DNA from: Ignisphaera cupida
GTDB taxonomy: Archaea > Thermoproteota > Thermoprotei_A > Sulfolobales > Ignisphaeraceae
Assembly (NCBI RefSeq): GCF_030186535.1
Contig: NZ_JASNVW010000001.1
Location: 248,001-312,000, forward strand
Length of the DNA stretch: 64,000 bases
Direction of reading: 5' to 3'
Below are positions 8,134 to 17,138 of the stretch, in pieces (the stretch's first letter is position 1; every line of letters begins with the position of its first letter). The position numbers and the translations under genes were made by a program. Below the pieces are notes generated by a model that did no database searches, was not told the DNA's origin, and saw only the letters and a program-made list of their open reading frames with translations.

Positions 8134-9120
8134 ATGAAATTAAGAATATGTGGTGCTTATTGCGTGACCTTTAATTCTGCATCTATCTTTCCTAAACAAT
8201 CCTCGCTTAAAGCGATAAAGCCTTTTGATCCTTGGAGATCACCTCTATGCACTTGTCCAATGAAGTGGGTTGTACATCCATATACTGGTTGTTCTCATGC
8301 ATGTTTATATTGCTATGCAGCAAACTATATACCTAAGCACTCAACTCCAAGACCTAAAAAAGATTTCTTATCTCTTATAACAAAAGATTTGAGTTTAATA
8401 CCCAAAGAAGCATTAATAGAGTTATCTACAAGTAGTGACCCATATTCATGGCCTGAAAAAGAACTTGGTTTTACTCGACTTGTTTTGCATAAGCTTTTGG
8501 AGAATGGGGCAAGGGTTTTGATAACAACTAAAAGCAGTTTTGTTGTACGTGACTTGGATTTGCTGAGCAAGTATAGAAACAGAGTTGCTGTTGCTATTAC
8601 AATAACAACACTAGATGATAAGCTAGCAAAAATTATAGAGCCTGGTGCGCCACCCCCTTCAGAAAGGCTAAAAGCAGTTAAGCTGCTTGCGGCAAACGGA
8701 ATTGGTGTTGTTGTGAGGCTTGACCCGATAATACCATTTATAAATGATTCTTATGAAAACATGGAGAATGTTATAAGCAGTGTAGCTGCAGCTGGTGCTC
8801 TTCAAATAACTTCGTCAACATACAAGGCCAAGCCAGTAGATTTTAAGAAGATTTTGAATGTGGTTAGAATGCTTCGTGGTGATAGAGTTGCAGAAGAATT
8901 TAAGTTTCTATACTTTGGAAACTCTAAAAATGTAGTCAGTGGCTATAGGTATTTAGATGAAAAACAAAGACTTGACTATATGAAAATTGTAAGAGAAATT
9001 TCGTATAGTAATGGATTGGTTTTTGCAACATGCAGAGAAGGATTTAAATATCTTCATACACCAGGCTTTAATTGTGATGGCTCATCCTTTGCATATAGAG
9101 ATATTACTGAGTTGCCATAA
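8134..9120 (+). CDS. SPL-like radical SAM protein (COG1533 type)
   Basis: 328 residues with the radical SAM cluster motif GCSHACLYCYA (Cys triplet C-x3-C-x2-C, about residues 53-60) in the context HPYTGCSH, and following motifs ELSTSSDPYSWPE and VVVRLDPIIPFIND typical of the SplB-like group. In bacteria SplB repairs spore photoproduct; archaeal members of this group have no proven substrate, so a DNA repair role is not assured. Cysteines close to the N-terminus (C6, C10, C39, C41) are additional. GGAG lies 5' of the ATG. The 3' end overlaps the convergent nikR-like gene by 17 nt. Confidence 0.8.
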   Translation: MKLRICGAYCVTFNSASIFPKQSSLKAIKPFDPWRSPLCTCPMKWVVHPYTGCSHACLYCYAANYIPKHSTPRPKKDFLSLITKDLSLIPKEALIELSTSSDPYSWPEKELGFTRLVLHKLLENGARVLITTKSSFVVRDLDLLSKYRNRVAVAITITTLDDKLAKIIEPGAPPPSERLKAVKLLAANGIGVVVRLDPIIPFINDSYENMENVISSVAAAGALQITSSTYKAKPVDFKKILNVVRMLRGDRVAEEFKFLYFGNSKNVVSGYRYLDEKQRLDYMKIVREISYSNGLVFATCREGFKYLHTPGFNCDGSSFAYRDITELP

Positions 9121-9529
9121 GCGTTGATCTAACAAGCAAAACACCTTTTACACTATGAATTCTGCCAATAAGCTCCTTAACCCTGTTGCTAGAACCCTTC
9201 ACAGCTACTATTAGCAAGCACCTCTCCTTATCTAAATGAATATGCATTGCAGAACTTATCACATCAAGAAAATCGTGTTGAAGTTCTGTCAACTCCTTAT
9301 CGCTATCACCTATTTTATGGTTGTAAAGAATGTTGATAGAACCAACAACCTCTTTAGCAATGCTCCACTTATTCTCAATTATGAACAATCTTAAAGATTC
9401 TTGAAGAAGCTTAGACCTATTCTCAATACCCAAACTCTTCATAAGCTCATCTAATTCACGTGCTAATTCAGATGGGATATAAACTCCAAACTTTGTTTTC
9501 CTACCCACTTCCTCGTATGCAGAATCCAT
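9104..9529 (-). CDS. nikR: NikR-family nickel-responsive regulator
   Basis: About 141 residues from the ATG at 9529 (an in-frame GTG at 9544 is also possible). The N-terminal ribbon-helix-helix DNA-binding part reads KFGVYIPSELARELDELMKS. The C-terminal ACT-like metal-sensing domain contains QHDFLD and AMHIHLDKERCL, which match the nickel ligands of NikR (one His, then HxH, then Cys five residues later). NikR binds Ni(II) and represses or activates nickel uptake genes. Next upstream, on the same strand, is a CDF metal exporter gene, a plausible regulatory target or functional partner. Confidence 0.84.
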   Translation of the reverse strand: MDSAYEEVGRKTKFGVYIPSELARELDELMKSLGIENRSKLLQESLRLFIIENKWSIAKEVVGSINILYNHKIGDSDKELTELQHDFLDVISSAMHIHLDKERCLLIVAVKGSSNRVKELIGRIHSVKGVLLVRSTLMATQ

Positions 9530-9572
9530 AACCACAAACAACACCAGTCATTCTAATCTCTATATTTAGCAT

Positions 9573-10517
9573 CTACACACTTTTTCCTTTTATACCTTTT
9601 CGCTTTTGCTTCAGAATCTTTCTATATTTTTCAACATCTGGATAAAACCTAACATCAACATGATATATCATTTCACTAACACTTCTACACATTCTTATAA
9701 TTTTCATGCGCATCTCGTTTAACTCAATCAATGTTGTGTATGGATCTACATACAAATCTACTGTAACAATATAGAAAGAACCTATTTTCCTAGCATCAAC
9801 ATTTTTCACTTTAACATTCTCTAACTCACTTAGCTTTAGCTTAATATTGTAAATAAGCTCCTTATCCTCCTCAACACCAATTATGGATCTTGCAGCATCT
9901 TCAACAATATTAGTTATGCTGTGCAATGCAAAGAAAAATCCTGCAATAACTGTTAACAACTCTGTAGATGGGTTTCTGGTTAAAGCTGTTACAACAACTC
10001 CAATAGTTGATATAAAAGCTGCAACAACATCTATTAGTGCATGTGTATATTCAGATTTTAGAATCTCTAGTTTTAGCTTTTCATATTCTTTTCTAAGAAT
10101 TGCAAAAGCGTAGAGTGTTAAAAACCCTCCTGAGAGAGTTACAAGGGATAGTAAAGGATTTTGTGTTGTAACCTTAGAGTTAGCACTATAAATAATGTTG
10201 TTAACATAATCAACAAAGCTTATAATATAGAAAGAGATTATAGCTATTGATGTGATGAGCATTAAAAATGTTTCCATGTATAGAACACCCCACGAAAATC
10301 TTCTCAAGGTTTTACTAGCATGATACAAAGCAATCATTGACATAAACTCTAAAGCAGTATCAACTGCCCAGTGAACAAAATCAGTGAAAAGTATCATAGA
10401 TTTTGAGAAATAAGCAAACACAAACTCCATCACCATACCCACAAACGAAACTATCAGAACGATTCTGATAACCTCACAACCCCTTTTCAACCTACTTGAA
10501 ATTTCGTGTAAAGACAT
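9573..10517 (-). CDS. Cation diffusion facilitator (CDF) metal efflux protein
   Basis: 314 residues with about six transmembrane helices, then a C-terminal cytoplasmic metal-binding domain. The metal site residues of CDF proteins are visible in TM2 (TDFVHWAVDTALE) and TM5 (HALIDVVAAFIST, H-x3-D). The open frame extends to 10550, but GGGGTGAG sits 7 nt before the ATG at 10517 (MSLHEISSRL), which I take as the start. It exports divalent metal with proton antiport; neighbouring NikR suggests nickel or a related ion, but specificity cannot be read directly. No IS or frameshift is seen. Confidence 0.85.
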   Translation of the reverse strand: MSLHEISSRLKRGCEVIRIVLIVSFVGMVMEFVFAYFSKSMILFTDFVHWAVDTALEFMSMIALYHASKTLRRFSWGVLYMETFLMLITSIAIISFYIISFVDYVNNIIYSANSKVTTQNPLLSLVTLSGGFLTLYAFAILRKEYEKLKLEILKSEYTHALIDVVAAFISTIGVVVTALTRNPSTELLTVIAGFFFALHSITNIVEDAARSIIGVEEDKELIYNIKLKLSELENVKVKNVDARKIGSFYIVTVDLYVDPYTTLIELNEMRMKIIRMCRSVSEMIYHVDVRFYPDVEKYRKILKQKRKGIKGKSV

Positions 10518-10560
10518 TGAGCTCACCCCAAGTAAAAAATAGCAATGCAAAGGTTTTTAG

Positions 10561-10645
10561 TGCGGGGGGTGGGATTTGAACCCACGCAGGCCTACGCCAG
10601 CGGGTCTTAAGCCCGCCCCCTTTGACCTAGCTCGGGCACCCCCGC
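10561..10645 (-). tRNA. tRNA-Leu (anticodon UAA)
   Basis: On the minus strand GCGGGGG (10645-10639) pairs with CCCCCGC (10568-10562) and discriminator A is at 10561. The anticodon stem-loop is GCGGG-CTTAAGA-CCCGC, anticodon TAA. The long variable arm (GGCGTAGGCC region) is that of a class II tRNA such as Leu, and the T arm is GTGGG-TTCAAAT-CCCAC. There is no intron and no encoded CCA. Confidence 0.95.
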
Positions 10646-10771
10646 TCAATAACGAGACTTTTTAGCTTCTCTCTAGCAAATTTACTTAATTTGTTCTAGG
10701 TTATTAACTTTTATAGCGGCTAAATAACACTAGTTTAATGCTGTGATGAAACACGAGCGTGATGAGAAGCT

Positions 10772-11308
10772 GTGATTGATGTCAAGAGTACTGAGCTAAA
10801 AGCTATTATTACAACAGATATTGATTTAGAGCATGAAACTTGCGAGGATATTGAAAATGCTCTTGCATTCTCACTTAGTAGTGTTCAGTGCTTGCCGCTG
10901 GAGAGAAGTGGAATTGCTTTGGTTTATGCCGAGAAGCATTCTGATCCCTTGCAAATTGTGAAGAAATTGATTAGAAGTAGTGTGAGGTGCCACTGGGTTT
11001 TCCCTATATACGCGTCTTGCAAGTCTATGTATGAAGAAATTAAGAAGTGTGTTATGGAGCTTCTTCTGCTTTCAAATGTTTCAAAACCTATTAAAATGGT
11101 TTGTAGATGTAGGAAGAGAGGCTGGTCAATAGATTCCTGCTCGAGATTAGTTAAATACATAGGTAGTTTTCTCGAGTCACTAAATATTGTTGTTGTGGAT
11201 TATAAAAATCCTGAGTATGTTCTGCGTCTTGAAATAGTGAATGAGATTACTGGTCTATCCTTTTATCACAAAACCCAAGAAAGAGAATTCAGAATGGGTA
11301 GATACTAG
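10772..11308 (+). CDS. THUMP-domain protein, TAN1-like
   Basis: 178 residues consisting mostly of a THUMP-type domain (VRCHWVFPIYASCKSMYEEIKKCV through YVLRLEIVNEITGLSFY). Size and architecture resemble the archaeal counterpart of yeast Tan1, the tRNA-binding partner needed for N4-acetylcytidine at position 12 of elongator tRNAs. It lacks a methyltransferase, PP-loop or other catalytic domain. Starts with GTG at 10772. Family confidence is moderate because THUMP domains are short and divergent; it could be another THUMP-only RNA-binding protein. Confidence 0.62.
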   Translation: MIDVKSTELKAIITTDIDLEHETCEDIENALAFSLSSVQCLPLERSGIALVYAEKHSDPLQIVKKLIRSSVRCHWVFPIYASCKSMYEEIKKCVMELLLLSNVSKPIKMVCRCRKRGWSIDSCSRLVKYIGSFLESLNIVVVDYKNPEYVLRLEIVNEITGLSFYHKTQEREFRMGRY

Positions 11309-11363
11309 CATTAAAAGCTTTGTCTAGAAGCAGCTTAGCAACTTTGGCTAGATTCGTTATTTG

Positions 11364-11903
11364 CTAACTGGATAGGGCTTTTGCTACTTGAATTGATGTT
11401 CTCCACACATCATCATCTAAGTGACTCACGTTCTTCACTGCCTTGCCTTTAACTCCTGGAGCAATTTGTGTTGAGTCTACTAATGCATATCCAATTACTA
11501 TGAAATATTTTTCTGAAGGCTCTAAAACAGCAACAATAGCGTTTTTGGAAAAACTCTTCAAAACTTTTTTAATGCCAGGAATCATAACATCTGCACCATT
11601 CTTCAAAAAACTTACAGCACCTTCATCAACTGTAACTGCAGGTACTGCTACAATCTTTTTTGTATTGTACAACATGTTTACTATGTACAGTGTTGGTAGA
11701 TAGAAATCAACTTTTTGTGTTTTGAAAAGTGCTGGAGTAGATCCAAAAACAACTATCTCAAACTTCTCCTCAACAACTTTTTTAACATCATCTTCAAACT
11801 CCTTTAGATAATCTATGAGCTGAGGATCTATCTCAACCCTTTTTTGAAGCTCGCCAAAAATGTTTTTAACATCTCTTTTCGATATGTAGTTAAGTCTTAA
11901 CAA
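11364..11903 (-). CDS. PUA-domain RNA-binding protein (Tma20/MCT-1 like)
   Basis: 179 residues. The N-terminal half is a pre-PUA domain; the C-terminal half is a PUA domain with VDEGAVSFLKNGADVMIPGI and VIGYALVDSTQI, the hallmark strand-loop pattern. This two-domain arrangement is that of MCT-1/Tma20 and archaeal orthologues, linked to ribosome recycling or non-canonical initiation in eukaryotes. Start is TTG at 11903 with GGTG upstream. It is convergent with the THUMP gene and divergent from the amidohydrolase gene. Confidence 0.72.
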   Translation of the reverse strand: MLRLNYISKRDVKNIFGELQKRVEIDPQLIDYLKEFEDDVKKVVEEKFEIVVFGSTPALFKTQKVDFYLPTLYIVNMLYNTKKIVAVPAVTVDEGAVSFLKNGADVMIPGIKKVLKSFSKNAIVAVLEPSEKYFIVIGYALVDSTQIAPGVKGKAVKNVSHLDDDVWRTSIQVAKALSS

Positions 11904-11970
11904 ATATTAAGCACCTTCACATAGAGTATTTATTAAAAGGTTCTTAAGAATTAATGAAGTGAATTAGTCT

Positions 11971-13083
11971 ATGAATATAGTGCTAAGGAAATGCAGGTAT
12001 GTTGTTAAGTCTTTCAAACCTTTTCACATAATTGAAAATGCTGATATAGTCATAGATGAAAACACCATTTCTTGCGTTGGTGAATGTAGCAATGTTCATG
12101 GCTACGATGTTCTGCATTGCGAAAACTCCATAGCACTATCAGGTTTTGTTTCATCACATACGCATATCTTCACAAAAAGTTGGGGTTGGCAAACAATTGA
12201 AATTGCAGAAAAAGCCCTAAAGGCTTTAGCTATACATGGCTTTGCATTAGTTCACATAGCCGATAATTATTTTGATGGTGTATGCGAAATTGCTAACAAA
12301 ATTGGTTTGAGAGTCTCTACAGGACCTCTCATCAAGAGTTATGGCGATTTAAAGAACTTGGTTATTGCAAAGAATTTGAAACGTGATTTATGTATTCCAT
12401 CAATTAATGTAGAGCTTTCGGCGAGTATCGATGATGATACTTTAAGAGAGGTTAGGGATTTTGCTATTGAAAACAAAATTAATTTGCATTTAATACTTCC
12501 ACAAAACGTTGCAAACATACTATCATTTTATAAAACAAGAGGGGAGTGGATCATTAACCACCTTTACAAATTGGGGTTGTTATCAAAAAATGTGTGTTTA
12601 GCCCACTTTTCATGGGCAACCACATGGGAGGTGGAGAAAGTGGCTCAAAGCGAAGCAAGCATAGCTGTTACACCATACTCAGACTCCATAAAGGGTGTTT
12701 ATGGCTCTGTTCATCCAAAACTTTTTGAATTGAAGAACATTAGCATAGGCATAGACGATATTTGGGGTAGAGCTGGAACATCAATAATATACGATGTTAT
12801 AGCTATGCAATCAGTATATTCAACAAAAACATGGGGCATATACCCATCAATAGAGGAGGTATTGCACTATGCCACAAGAGGTGGAAGCCAAGCACTAAAC
12901 ATAGAAACAGGGATTATAGACATTGGAAAACTAGCTGATATAGTAGTAGTAAAAATGAATAAGCTAGATCTGTTCAGAGATATGTCAAAAACAATTCTAA
13001 ACTCAATCAACACACTAAAATATGTAATAGTCAATGGAAAAGTTATATGGGCCCGCAACTCAAACTCCATTCTTCAACACTAG
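11971..13083 (+). CDS. Amidohydrolase-superfamily metal-dependent hydrolase
   Basis: 370 residues with the amidohydrolase beta-barrel signature: SSHTHIFTKSW (HxH, about 62-64) after a short beta-sandwich start, then LHLILPQ (metal His), VCLAHFSW (second His) and SIGIDDIWG (catalytic Asp). The C-terminal part IDIGKLADIVVVKMN closes the small beta domain. The pattern is closest to the cytosine deaminase/chlorohydrolase branch (COG0402). The substrate cannot be read from the sequence. There is no operon partner; a tRNA gene follows 245 nt downstream. Confidence 0.78.
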   Translation: MNIVLRKCRYVVKSFKPFHIIENADIVIDENTISCVGECSNVHGYDVLHCENSIALSGFVSSHTHIFTKSWGWQTIEIAEKALKALAIHGFALVHIADNYFDGVCEIANKIGLRVSTGPLIKSYGDLKNLVIAKNLKRDLCIPSINVELSASIDDDTLREVRDFAIENKINLHLILPQNVANILSFYKTRGEWIINHLYKLGLLSKNVCLAHFSWATTWEVEKVAQSEASIAVTPYSDSIKGVYGSVHPKLFELKNISIGIDDIWGRAGTSIIYDVIAMQSVYSTKTWGIYPSIEEVLHYATRGGSQALNIETGIIDIGKLADIVVVKMNKLDLFRDMSKTILNSINTLKYVIVNGKVIWARNSNSILQH

Positions 13084-13328
13084 AAGAGCTTTAAACTGGT
13101 AATATTGTGACCACAAATTAAAAGCAATACAAATGAAATTTTTAGATCTGCCAGATTCAATAACAACGTGTGAAACATTGGTAACGATATGTAAATTGTT
13201 AATACGTGAGAAACCTTGGTGTAACAACAAAAATAGTTTGAGGCAAACAACAAGAATTAAGCTGAAGTAAAGCTAAAAATCCCTCCAAAACAAAAACTTA
13301 CACAACAAAAAAGCCACCACACAAAAAT
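13084..13328. other. Intergenic region before tRNA-Arg
   Basis: No open frame, no C/D box set and no convincing repeat is visible in this A-rich stretch. It should contain the promoter of the tRNA-Arg gene, since an AT-rich run lies 40-70 nt upstream of the tRNA. Confidence 0.5.
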
Positions 13329-13403
13329 GGGCCCGTAGCTCAGCCAGGACAGAGCGCCGGCCTTCTAAGCCGGTGGTCCGGGGTTCAAATCCCCGCGGGC
13401 CCG
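13329..13403 (+). tRNA. tRNA-Arg (anticodon UCU)
   Basis: GGGCCCG (13329-13335) pairs with CGGGCCC (13396-13402), discriminator G at 13403. The anticodon loop is CTTCTAA, anticodon TCT, on a GCCGG stem; the T loop is TTCAAAT. The genome reads CCA at 13404-13406 directly after the discriminator, so the CCA end may be encoded. No intron is present. Confidence 0.95.
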
Positions 13404-13535
13404 CCACACAACAATTTTGTAAATACCTCTATCCTTTCTAATTAGCTTAAAGCTTTGATGATGTAATGAACTAATGCGTGTTGTGATAAAATGCTCCATG
13501 CTGTAGTGAGTAATTGTGCTGCAATTCTTACTTGA

Positions 13536-14393
13536 TTATTGCAATATTTTTATTGGCTGAGCTTTTAATTTTCTTTTCTTCTTCAAAATTTTTCTTATGT
13601 GGATAAGCATTGATACAACAACATATGTTATGCTGGAGGTTGCTAGGTAGAGCATATCCGAAAACCTTACTGTATCTGTACTTTCAACACGTTTGATAGG
13701 CTCCATGCTGATTATCATGTCGATGCGCCTCTCAATTTCTTCCTCAGTGAGATCAGGGGCGTAGAAAATCGTTTTTGCAGCTTCATATGCTGAACACTTG
13801 TAAATTACTGAATCGAAATAGGTTTTCACAAGATATGCAATTGAAATACTTAAAGCAGTAGCAGCTAAATATGCTGCTAAACCTGTTGCCAAAGCTTTTT
13901 TAGATGCTGTACCTGGTGGATACAGAATTCCCGATGGATACAAAATTCTTGTGAATACAAATGGCAAACCAAACCAGTAGAGGTATATTAGTGGTATTGA
14001 CAAAAAGATTTTATGTAGATCATCAACAAGAGCAGAATTTGCTTGATACAATCTAGACATGAATATTGATGCGTAAAACAAGAAAGTTGCTGAGCCATAG
14101 CCAATGGCAATGGGTATAACAACATGTTTAACTGCGTTAATCACAAATGATCTATCAATTGATTTAACAATAAGCAGCAAGCCCATTGCCATAAATAAGC
14201 AAATAGTTGAAACATCATAGAAAAACCTATTCAAAACATAAACCAGAAGAGCACTCCAAATATAGTGAGGATAGGGAACAATGGCTCTTAAAGAATCAGC
14301 AAAACACTTGTTTCTAGCAAGCAAAGGCGAAAACGCATAGAACGAAATAAAAACAGCAATAAAAGTAATCACCACTACAATTCTTCTATTCAT
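13536..14393 (-). CDS. Multi-pass membrane protein, unknown
   Basis: 285 residues with roughly seven hydrophobic segments (for example VVVITFIAVFISFYAFSPLL, STICLFMAMGLLLIVKSI, TGLAAYLAATALSISIAYLV, MLYLATSSITYVVVSMLI) and a short cytoplasmic Lys-rich tail. A charged loop EEEIERRIDMI lies near residue 225. I do not recognise the family. GGTGGG precedes its ATG. It starts 11 nt after the stop of the large surface protein gene, so both form an operon; it may anchor or export that protein, which is inference from position only. Confidence 0.65.
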   Translation of the reverse strand: MNRRIVVVITFIAVFISFYAFSPLLARNKCFADSLRAIVPYPHYIWSALLVYVLNRFFYDVSTICLFMAMGLLLIVKSIDRSFVINAVKHVVIPIAIGYGSATFLFYASIFMSRLYQANSALVDDLHKIFLSIPLIYLYWFGLPFVFTRILYPSGILYPPGTASKKALATGLAAYLAATALSISIAYLVKTYFDSVIYKCSAYEAAKTIFYAPDLTEEEIERRIDMIISMEPIKRVESTDTVRFSDMLYLATSSITYVVVSMLIHIRKILKKKRKLKAQPIKILQ

Positions 14394-14404
14394 AGCTACC
14401 CACC

Positions 14405-16930
14405 TTAGCCAAGCGGACTTGGTTTAAATCTCAACTCACCAACAAAATAATTCCAAATATTACCTGTTACAGGTGAAGACCCAGGTGCCAACCAATATAT
14501 AGCAGTAACACTGTATTTAATAATAATATCATTGTCATTCCAGGGACTATATGATGGCATAATATACAACTTTACTCTCAATAAGTCTCCTGAGCAAATA
14601 CCAGATGTGCTTGATGTGCATGTGATGTAGGAGTTTTTCCAATAGATTACACAAGACACAGTATCTGAACTAGGCTTTGAACATGTTACATAGGTTGTGC
14701 AAACAGGTATGCAAGATGCCAAACTCTCTATTATCCATGATGCAGCACCAATAACTATTCCAACAACTCCTGGAACAAAATTCAAAATAAATGAAAGTGC
14801 TGAAGCCACAAGAAACTCTCTTAACTCTTGTGGAGGTGTTGATATACCCTTATGATATGCATTTACAAAAGGATCGCTAAGCATTGTTCCGGTCTGCGTC
14901 ACATTAATGACTATATGCAAATATCCAACAACATAAGCAATATTTGCATAGCTATCACTTTCCGAATACGTTGAGGTGTATTTTCCAATAGCATCAAGCG
15001 TAAGAAACACCGCTAACATATCATATTCATTAATTGAAGGTCTATTAACCTCAACTGTAAATACATCACTTGCAAGTTCTGTATGTTTTCCTGGTACAAA
15101 CCATTTGCTTGTACCTCCATATGAATATGTCTGCATACTTATAATGTACGCTGAATTTATCGTAGGACTTTCTGTGGGATCTAGCCACATGGGCTGTATA
15201 TAAGGTGCTGCACTCATTCTTGCGTAGTATCTTATTTTGAATGGTTTTACGAACCAGTATGAATCGTAGTTGTTGTATCCTCGGATTTTAACATATATTA
15301 TTGGCATGTCAGAGTCTCTTAGCGATGCGTATATGAGGTATGGTACTAGGTATTGCGCATTTGTCTTTAGTTGTTGTGCTGAACAAGTAAATGTTCTTAC
15401 TCCTGCTGTTCCATTCGCTATACTACTTCCTCTAGCAACACCACTACAAACATTGACTAGAGGTCCTCGAGCAAAACCAATGTATATATTGACATATCTA
15501 TCGTATAGCTGATTAGAATCGCTTTCAACAGTAATGTCAGTAAAATCAGCTGGAATATCATCAAAAACATCCAGGTTTTTATAGATGAAGAATACTCCAT
15601 CACCAGTATATCTATTTAGAACATATCTCTCATCCCAAGCACTTCCATCGTCTGGAGCACCACCTCCAGAGAATTTCTGTTCAGCAACATAAACAAAGTT
15701 TGTTGGTCTACTACTCGATACATATGCTTGGCAAACAACATTTGCATGAAGTTTTAGCAAAGCATTTGATGGTGTTGCATATGGAATTGATATTGCAACG
15801 CTCAAATTCGATTTAGGTTTGAAGTATTGACTGTTGGACGGTTTTGGAATGTAAAAGTAGATATCTGAAAGCTTATCTCTAAAAACATCGAGGTTATAGC
15901 TATAGGAAGAGCCATTGATATTGATTGTTATTGGAATTTTTGCATCAACATTCAAAGAACCAATGAAAATTCTTAGATAACACATTGAGGTGTTGTGCAT
16001 AATTGTTACTCTATCGATTTGATACCATGGATAAGAAGAAATTGTTGCATTAATGAATTTACCTAGATACACATATGATGTTGGCGAAGTTACTTCACCA
16101 ACAACACCACTTGATTCCCATGGTCTATAATAGTAAAGCGTTGGATCATCATCACCTTTAGCAATTTTCTCTACTAATTGTTTAGGTGCTTTCTCAACAG
16201 CTTTCACATTGCTTCTTGAAATTTTAGCAAGCTTATATCTATTCACAAGCTTGTTACTATCTATAACCATTTCAATTATTTTTTCACCATTTTCAACGTT
16301 GATTACCGTGTATATTGTTTTTGTTGATAATGTCAATAGGTTTTCTATTGGTGTTGATACTTTTGACTTGTTGTTGAAGTACATTGCTATTTCAAAACCA
16401 TTGTAATCTATTATTGCTCTATTCAAAAAGCCTTTTTTCAATGCCTTCAAACTCCAGTTCTCAACAGGGTATCTACCTCTAGCATTGCTTGGAATAAAAA
16501 CAACAACTGTTGATGTGTCTTCAACTGTATATGGATTTAAAACAATGTCAACATCCTTTAAATACCTTCTGTTTTCCTTTTTAGATAATTCCTTAACGAG
16601 ATTCTCATAGCCTATTTCACTAACCCACTTACTAATAGACTTGTTCTTGTATAGAGTATCTACAGTAATGTTAATTGAAACTCTTTCACCAGGTAACAAA
16701 GTATATGGTAACTCAACCTCAAAACCGTTGATGTAAGCTAAGAACATAATGGAATCGAATCTAGCACCAAAATACGAAAGATCAACAATAAGAGGAGTAG
16801 ATTCAACAAAACTATTAACAAAATTAGCCACACTGCTTTGAGCATACAAATAAACAACGAAAATAGTCTGATCAGTGAAAAGTAGAAGCAAAATCAAAAA
16901 CGCAAAAACAAGCCTTGGCTTTAAAAACAT
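14405..16930 (-). CDS. Large secreted surface protein, unknown
   Basis: About 841 residues from the ATG at 16930, which has GGTGGTG upstream; the frame continues to a GTG at 16939. A signal peptide or anchor (FLKPRLVFAFLILLLLF) is followed by a long Thr/Ser/Tyr/Asn-rich extracellular region of beta character with many N-glycosylation sequons. Near the C-terminus there is one hydrophobic stretch (EFLVASALSFILNFVPGVVG) and a cysteine-rich part (CIPVCTTYVTCSKPS with further CVIYW, ITCTS and GICSG), which suggests disulphides or a metal site. No catalytic motif is visible. The promoter is the divergent region contained in the 206-bp inverted repeat copy 16933-17138. Confidence 0.68.
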   Translation of the reverse strand: MFLKPRLVFAFLILLLLFTDQTIFVVYLYAQSSVANFVNSFVESTPLIVDLSYFGARFDSIMFLAYINGFEVELPYTLLPGERVSINITVDTLYKNKSISKWVSEIGYENLVKELSKKENRRYLKDVDIVLNPYTVEDTSTVVVFIPSNARGRYPVENWSLKALKKGFLNRAIIDYNGFEIAMYFNNKSKVSTPIENLLTLSTKTIYTVINVENGEKIIEMVIDSNKLVNRYKLAKISRSNVKAVEKAPKQLVEKIAKGDDDPTLYYYRPWESSGVVGEVTSPTSYVYLGKFINATISSYPWYQIDRVTIMHNTSMCYLRIFIGSLNVDAKIPITININGSSYSYNLDVFRDKLSDIYFYIPKPSNSQYFKPKSNLSVAISIPYATPSNALLKLHANVVCQAYVSSSRPTNFVYVAEQKFSGGGAPDDGSAWDERYVLNRYTGDGVFFIYKNLDVFDDIPADFTDITVESDSNQLYDRYVNIYIGFARGPLVNVCSGVARGSSIANGTAGVRTFTCSAQQLKTNAQYLVPYLIYASLRDSDMPIIYVKIRGYNNYDSYWFVKPFKIRYYARMSAAPYIQPMWLDPTESPTINSAYIISMQTYSYGGTSKWFVPGKHTELASDVFTVEVNRPSINEYDMLAVFLTLDAIGKYTSTYSESDSYANIAYVVGYLHIVINVTQTGTMLSDPFVNAYHKGISTPPQELREFLVASALSFILNFVPGVVGIVIGAASWIIESLASCIPVCTTYVTCSKPSSDTVSCVIYWKNSYITCTSSTSGICSGDLLRVKLYIMPSYSPWNDNDIIIKYSVTAIYWLAPGSSPVTGNIWNYFVGELRFKPSPLG

Positions 16931-16932
16931 GC

Positions 16933-17138
16933 ACACCACCTTTCATACCAGTTTTCTCATTTAGGGTATTTATTTTTTTGTATATCAGAGTATGAATTGC
17001 TGTGATTGCAATGCACCATTGAGGCAATTAAAATGTTGTTTGCATATTTGAATTGAGGAAACGAGGAATGTAGATAAATAAGTTTTGTTAGAAAAATATT
17101 TTTTGTTGCGGTTTATTTCTATGGGTGTTTGCAAACTT
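16933..17138 (+). repeat. 206-bp inverted repeat, left copy
   Basis: This sequence is the reverse complement of 20658-20863 with only two mismatches in 206 positions, both substitutions and no indel. It spans the entire divergent promoter region between the large surface protein gene (16930, leftward) and the radical SAM gene (17121, rightward), including the GGTGGTG ribosome binding site of the former and the first five to six codons of the latter. The identity ends abruptly on both sides. Confidence 0.97.

Noticed and set aside
10742-10795. Two GTGATGA boxes close together upstream of the THUMP gene.
   Set aside because: No D' box lies between them and the only CTGA is inside the coding region at the wrong distance.
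13446-13505. Possible third C/D box RNA after tRNA-Arg (TGATGA, later GTGATAA and GCTGT).
   Set aside because: Neither D box reads CTGA and the C' box is poor; only one good box remains.
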